NCBI RefSeq assembly: GCF_019654915.1 | Contig: NZ_BPET01000062.1 | Span: 1-36,048 of the forward strand | Direction of reading: 5' to 3' | DNA length: 36,048 bases | From: Shewanella sp. MBTL60-007 | GTDB lineage: Bacteria > Pseudomonadota > Gammaproteobacteria > Enterobacterales > Shewanellaceae | Part shown: positions 31,971 through 36,048 of the stretch, in pieces | Numbering within the stretch: position 1 is the stretch's first letter | Layout: each line of letters opens with the position of its first letter | Translations under genes and position numbers: made by a program | Notes under the pieces: generated by a model | Told to the model about the DNA's origin: nothing | Database searches by the model: none | Seen by the model: only the letters and a program-made list of their open reading frames with translations

Positions 31971-32239
31971 CTATTACTGATATAAAAGAGCCCTTATGAT
32001 ACGAGGGGTTGGATGATTTACCAATGCCCATATGCAAAAATATAAATTTATACAATGCTCAATGTCGTTAATGCGTGACATAACTATATATGAATAGTTA
32101 AAAAAGTGATGCTAATTGAAAAAATGGGTAAGAACAGAGATTATTATTCGGTTTTGTTAAGCGTATTCTGTTTTTAACAATACCAATTCAGTAGAATGGC
32201 ACCAATAAATGAGATGCCCAAGAGTCCAGAACGAGTCAA
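31971..32239. promoter_or_regulatory. Divergent lolB-hemA regulatory region
   Basis: About 270 AT-rich base pairs between divergent operons; both promoters should lie here. Several weak -10 candidates exist (for example near 32085-32095), but none has a convincing partner, so I do not call exact sites. Confidence 0.4.
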
Positions 32240-33490
32240 ATGAGCCTTGTAGCAATCGGAATTAACCATAAAACGGCCACGGTCGATCTGCGAGAAAAAG
32301 TCGCATTCGGTCCAGATAAAATTCATGATGCCATGAAGAGTCTAGCTGCTAGTACTCAATCAGGCGAAGCCGTCATCATCTCCACCTGTAACCGTACAGA
32401 ACTTTACTGTAACAATAGTGAAGCTGCTGACGTCGTTGCCTGGTTGGAGGATTACCATCAACTTTCCCACGAAGACGTTGAGCCTTGTCTATACCAATAT
32501 AAAGGTCAGGAAGCGGTCAAACATTTGATGCGCGTTTCTGCTGGACTCGATTCACTTATTTTGGGCGAACCGCAAATTCTCGGTCAAGTGAAGCAATCTT
32601 TTGTGAAAGCGAAAGAGGCGGGCACCGTTGCGACCACAATGGACAGGTTGTTTCAAAATACCTTTTCTGTGGCTAAAAAAATTCGTACCGAAACCGAGAT
32701 TGGCGCTGCCGCCGTCTCTGTGGCATTTGCCGCCGTCAGCATGGCTAAGCATATTTTCTCATCACTCAGTACGACTCAGGTATTATTAGTCGGTGCGGGT
32801 GAGACTATTGAGCTTGTTGCACGCCATTTAAAAGACAATGGTGTTAAAACCATGGTGGTTGCAAACCGTACCGTTTCACGTGCGGAAGCTATGTGTGATG
32901 AGTTTGGTGCAACAGCAATTACACTAGAACAGATCCCAGATTTTCTCCCTAAGGCCGATATCGTGATATCCTCTACGGCTAGCCCATTACCAATTCTTGG
33001 TAAAGGCATGGTAGAAAAAGCGCTTAAGCAGCGTCGTCATCAACCTATGTTATTGGTTGATATAGCAGTTCCTCGAGATATCGAGGCCGAAGTCGCGGAT
33101 TTAGATGATGCATTCCTCTATACCGTGGATGACCTACAAAGCATTATTGAACAGAATATGGCGTCTCGAAGAGAGGCCGCCGAGCAAGCAGAATTAATTG
33201 CAGAAGATCAAGCTTATCAATTTATGGAATGGATCCGCTCCCTAGAGTCGGTAGACAGCATCCGTGAATATCGCACTCAAAGTATGGCGATTAAAGATGA
33301 GCTGGTAGAGCGAGCGGTCAACAAGTTGGCCCAAGGTGGTAATAGTGAGCAGGTCTTGCTAGAGCTAGCTAATAAGCTTACCAACAAACTGATCCATGCG
33401 CCGACACAAGCGCTTACCGCTGCGAGTCGACAAGGGGACCTGAATTCTCTTGGACAATTAAGAGCTGTGCTTGGACTAGATAAAGACTAA
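32240..33490 (+). CDS. hemA: Glutamyl-tRNA reductase
   Basis: NADPH enzyme (416 aa) that reduces glutamyl-tRNA to glutamate-1-semialdehyde, the first committed step of heme synthesis. The catalytic Cys50 is in IISTCNRTELY. The N-terminal GINHKTATVDLREKVAF, then HLMRVSAGLDSLILGEPQILGQVK, the NADPH-binding VLLVGAGETIELVARHL, and a C-terminal dimerisation helix are all in place. It heads hemA-prfA-prmC, the same operon as in E. coli; prfA starts 13 bp after the stop. Confidence 0.97.
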   Translation: MSLVAIGINHKTATVDLREKVAFGPDKIHDAMKSLAASTQSGEAVIISTCNRTELYCNNSEAADVVAWLEDYHQLSHEDVEPCLYQYKGQEAVKHLMRVSAGLDSLILGEPQILGQVKQSFVKAKEAGTVATTMDRLFQNTFSVAKKIRTETEIGAAAVSVAFAAVSMAKHIFSSLSTTQVLLVGAGETIELVARHLKDNGVKTMVVANRTVSRAEAMCDEFGATAITLEQIPDFLPKADIVISSTASPLPILGKGMVEKALKQRRHQPMLLVDIAVPRDIEAEVADLDDAFLYTVDDLQSIIEQNMASRREAAEQAELIAEDQAYQFMEWIRSLESVDSIREYRTQSMAIKDELVERAVNKLAQGGNSEQVLLELANKLTNKLIHAPTQALTAASRQGDLNSLGQLRAVLGLDKD

Positions 33491-33503
33491 GGTTAGCGTT
33501 TTA

Positions 33504-34589
33504 ATGAAGGACAGTGTGATTCGTAAGCTTGAAGGCTTACTTGAACGTAATGAAGAAGTGTTGGCGTTACTGAGCGATGCAAGCATTATTGCCGATCAGG
33601 AGCGTTTCCGCGCCTTGTCTAAAGAGTATTCTCAACTTGAAGATGTGGTAAAGGCTTTTAAGTCTTACCAACAAGCCGAAGAAGACTTTGAGTCGGCTAA
33701 AGAGATGATGGAAGAGGATGATCCAGATCTAAAAGAGATGGCTCAGGAAGAATATAAAGCGGCTAAAGAAGCTATTGTAACTCTTGAAGCCGAATTGCAG
33801 ATCTTACTACTTCCGAAAGATCCTAACGATGATAATAACTGTTTTATCGAGATCCGCGCGGGTGCGGGTGGCGATGAGGCAGCTATCTTTGCCGGAGATC
33901 TGTTCCGCATGTACAGTAAATATGCTGAAAGTAAGCGCTGGCAAATTGAAGTTATGAACACCAACGAAGGTGAGCATGGCGGCTTTAAAGAAGTGATTGC
34001 GAAGATCAGTGGTGATGGTGTTTACGGTAAGTTGAAATTCGAGTCAGGTGGACACCGTGTACAGCGCGTACCTGAAACTGAATCACAAGGCCGCGTGCAT
34101 ACTTCAGCCTGTACAGTGATTGTACTACCTGAGATCCCTGAAGCCGAAGCGATTGAAATTAACAAAGCCGATCTTAAGGTTGATACTTTCCGCGCATCAG
34201 GTGCGGGTGGTCAGCACGTGAACAAAACCGACTCTGCGATTCGTATTACCCATATTCCAACGGGTATCGTTGTAGAGTGTCAGGATCAGCGTTCACAGCA
34301 TAAGAACCGTGCTCAGGCGATGAGCGTTTTGTCTGCGCGTATTCAGGCGGTAGAAGACGAGAAGCGTCGTAGTGCAGAAGAAAGCACTCGCCGAAACTTA
34401 GTAACCAGTGGTGATCGTTCGGAGCGTATTCGTACCTATAACTTCCCACAAGGCCGAGTGAGTGAGCACCGAATCAACTTAACTCTGTACCGCTTAGGCG
34501 AATTTATGGAAGGTGACATCGATTGCGTTATCGAGCCACTTATCCAAGAAAACCAAGCGGATATGCTTGCAGCACTGGGTGAAGGTTAA
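33504..34589 (+). CDS. prfA: Peptide chain release factor 1
   Basis: Recognises UAG and UAA stops and triggers peptide release (361 aa). The GGQ of the release loop is at 235-237 (ASGAGGQHVNKTDSA); its Gln is the target of PrmC, encoded next. The stop-codon-reading P-x-T tripeptide is PET (190-192, VPETESQGRVHTSACT), whereas E. coli has PAT; as far as I recall PET is common in related marine bacteria. FIEIRAGAGGDEAAIFAGDLFRMYSKYAE is the standard domain 2 start. Confidence 0.97.
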   Translation: MKDSVIRKLEGLLERNEEVLALLSDASIIADQERFRALSKEYSQLEDVVKAFKSYQQAEEDFESAKEMMEEDDPDLKEMAQEEYKAAKEAIVTLEAELQILLLPKDPNDDNNCFIEIRAGAGGDEAAIFAGDLFRMYSKYAESKRWQIEVMNTNEGEHGGFKEVIAKISGDGVYGKLKFESGGHRVQRVPETESQGRVHTSACTVIVLPEIPEAEAIEINKADLKVDTFRASGAGGQHVNKTDSAIRITHIPTGIVVECQDQRSQHKNRAQAMSVLSARIQAVEDEKRRSAEESTRRNLVTSGDRSERIRTYNFPQGRVSEHRINLTLYRLGEFMEGDIDCVIEPLIQENQADMLAALGEG

Positions 34590-34636
34590 GCCTTCTCTCA
34601 AACTATCATTGTGCTACAGATGAATAAGGATATTCC

Positions 34637-35479
34637 TTGCAATTAACTATCTCAGGGGCGCTTAAGTGGGCCTCTTCTCAGCTTGAAAGCATTTCAGACT
34701 CGGCATCACTCGATGCTGAGGTGATGTTGCTTCATGTGATTAACAAGCCGCGCAGCTATTTGTACACTTGGCCTGATAGAAGCTTAGAACCCGAACAAGT
34801 GTTTGAGTTTAAGCAGATGTTAGCTAAGCGTTTGCGGGGTAATCCGATTGCGCATATTGTGGGCGAGAGGGAGTTTTGGTCGCTACCATTTAGAGTAAAC
34901 CCGACCACGCTTATTCCGCGCCCCGATACTGAAATTCTGGTTGAAACGGCGCTAAACCTGCCTTTGGCTGAAAATGCCAAGGTGCTCGACTTGGGGACGG
35001 GTACTGGAGCTATCGCTCTGTCACTGGCCCATGAGCGCAGTGAGTGGCAAGTTTGTGCGATTGATAAAGTTGAAGATGCGGTGGCGTTAGCCAAAGAAAA
35101 CCGTACTAATTTAAAGCTTGATCAAGTTGATGTGTTTCAAAGTGACTGGTTTGATGCTGTCGAGTGTTATGATTTTAACTTGATCGTGTCTAACCCGCCC
35201 TATATCGATGAGGAAGATGAACATCTTTCTCAAGGTGATGTGAGATTTGAACCCGCCAGCGCATTAACCGCACCTCAGAGAGGTTTTGCCGATCTGTTTT
35301 ACATTGCAGAGTCAGCGCGTGATTATTTAGCGCCGGGTGGTTATTTACTGCTTGAGCACGGTTATCAACAAGCTATCGAGTTAAGAGAGAAGTTAATTGA
35401 GCTAGGCTATGAAAATGTGGCGACGGTTCGTGACTTTGGCAGTAATGACCGCTGTACATTAGGTCGCTGGCCTAGGTAG
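34637..35479 (+). CDS. prmC: Release-factor glutamine methyltransferase PrmC
   Basis: SAM-dependent N5-glutamine methyltransferase (280 aa) that modifies the GGQ glutamine of RF1 and RF2. The SAM motif is DLGTGTGAIALSL (118-130) and the catalytic NPPY is at 186-189 (SNPPYIDEEDEHLSQGDVRFEP). REFWSLPFRVNPTTLIPRPDTE matches the family. The start is a TTG with AAGGA 6 nt upstream; no better in-frame start lies nearby. It follows prfA by 47 bp, pairing enzyme and substrate. Confidence 0.96.
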   Translation: MQLTISGALKWASSQLESISDSASLDAEVMLLHVINKPRSYLYTWPDRSLEPEQVFEFKQMLAKRLRGNPIAHIVGEREFWSLPFRVNPTTLIPRPDTEILVETALNLPLAENAKVLDLGTGTGAIALSLAHERSEWQVCAIDKVEDAVALAKENRTNLKLDQVDVFQSDWFDAVECYDFNLIVSNPPYIDEEDEHLSQGDVRFEPASALTAPQRGFADLFYIAESARDYLAPGGYLLLEHGYQQAIELREKLIELGYENVATVRDFGSNDRCTLGRWPR

Positions 35480-35499
35480 TACTCTGATGCAGGTTAAAC

Positions 35500-35528
35500 A
35501 AAAAGGCACTATGGTTAGTGCCTTTTTT
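35500..35528 (+). terminator. Terminator of hemA-prfA-prmC
   Basis: AAAAAGGCACTA and TAGTGCCTTTTTT form the stem and T run, 21 bp after the prmC stop. Confidence 0.9.
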
Positions 35529-35583
35529 CATTTTGGCCCTGTCCAGTCCTGAGGTAAGTTGACACTTTATTAGACTTAGTCTG

Positions 35584-36006
35584 TTAGAAGAGTTGTTTCA
35601 CCATAAAATATTTACAGCCTGTTTTAGGGTAGTCCTGTTGGGTCCACTTTAATTGATAACCTCTGGCTTCATAAAATGGTTTAGCCTGGAAGTTTAGCGT
35701 ATCCAAAATTGCAGATTGGCAACCGCGGGCCTTGGCGATGGTTTCAGCCTCGGTAAGCAGCTGATGACCGATTTTCTGTCCTCGTAGGTTTTCAGCGACC
35801 CATAGATTGTCAATCATAAGCCAATTGCCAAAGGTTCTACCGGCAAGTCCCGCAACAAGCTGGCCATTACTGTCTTCAAGCTTTAGTCCTAGAGGCAGTC
35901 TTTCTGACACTTCCCAATGTTGCCAGTTAAACTCTGCAATTTTCTGTTTAATGGTATCGGCAAATTTATCGCTATCGTCTTGGGTAAACAGCGCATCTCG
36001 GCTCAT
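35584..36006 (-). CDS. GNAT family N-acetyltransferase
   Basis: A 140-aa protein with a single GNAT fold. The acetyl-CoA-binding stretch reads LWVAENLRGQKIGHQLLTEAETIAKARGC (about residues 69-97), where RGQKIG fills the Q/RxxGxG/A position. ILDTLNFQAKPFYEARGYQLKWT is the usual last part of the fold. The substrate cannot be told from sequence; small-molecule and peptide acceptors are both possible. It is transcribed toward prmC and has no clear terminator before the convergent 35500-35528 hairpin. AAGAGA lies 8 nt before the ATG. Confidence 0.85.
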   Translation of the reverse strand: MSRDALFTQDDSDKFADTIKQKIAEFNWQHWEVSERLPLGLKLEDSNGQLVAGLAGRTFGNWLMIDNLWVAENLRGQKIGHQLLTEAETIAKARGCQSAILDTLNFQAKPFYEARGYQLKWTQQDYPKTGCKYFMVKQLF

Positions 36007-36048
36007 TATTTATATCTCTTTTTTATTATCAGGCTCAAGCAATGGCAT

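Noticed and set aside
32181..32215. ATACCAATTC upstream of hemA as another copy of the MITE-like end
   Set aside because: Only the short ATACCAAT core agrees; the bases after it differ and no inverted partner is seen.
34620..34646. Eight-codon upstream reading frame overlapping the prmC start
   Set aside because: It has no ribosome site of its own, and the AAGGA within it serves the TTG of prmC; chance overlap is likely.

Overview
The window looks like a chromosomal core segment of a gammaproteobacterium, most likely a Shewanella or close relative. The protein sequences, the moderate GC content and the gene order (lip-dac-rlpA-mltB-mrd-nadD-holA-lptE-leuS, then lnt-corC-ybeY-ybeZ-miaB, ubiF, a Met-Leu-Gln tRNA array, and prs-ispE-lolB divergent from hemA-prfA-prmC) match what is known of that group. 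Much of the order is shared with the E. coli lip/mrd/miaB and hemA/prs regions. The genus is an inference from remembered sequence resemblance; no search was run.

Layout. Positions 1-365 are the tail of an rRNA operon: a 5S gene, a terminator, a 120-nt element with 5S-like ends, and a second terminator. Positions 365-1000 hold no recognisable gene. Two tandem tRNA-Trp genes follow, each with its own promoter and terminator (1008-1427). holD-rimI (1554-2341, + strand) converge on a long minus-strand block. That block runs from leuS (16433) down to lipA (2423): leuS-lptE-holA-nadD-rsfS-rlmH-mrdA-rodA-mltB-rlpA, then dacA, ybeD and lipB-lipA with signals of their own. It combines tRNA charging, LPS assembly, replication, NAD synthesis, ribosome maturation, cell elongation (PBP2/RodA), lytic transglycosylases, a D,D-carboxypeptidase and lipoate attachment. 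ybeL (+) diverges from leuS. The lnt-corC-ybeY-ybeZ operon and miaB (both minus) cover lipoprotein acylation, envelope/ion homeostasis, RNA processing and tRNA thiomethylation.

From 23.4 kb the + strand carries ubiF (ubiquinone), pth (peptidyl-tRNA recycling) and ychF. The tRNA array (Met-Leu-Gln) x3 follows, driven by one strong promoter with a GC-rich discriminator. Next come a MITE-like inverted-repeat element and two small paralogous exported proteins of unknown function (28.4-29.3 kb). The end holds prs-ispE-lolB (minus), hemA-prfA-prmC (plus) and a GNAT acetyltransferase (minus).

I found no defence island, prophage, CRISPR array, transposase gene or unfamiliar multigene system. The points worth a second look are small: the 5S-like element, a near-consensus CRP site in front of lipBA, three tandem 10-bp repeats in front of mltB, the repeat structure of the two tRNA loci, a 15-bp direct repeat flanking the tRNA array, and the secreted orphan genes.
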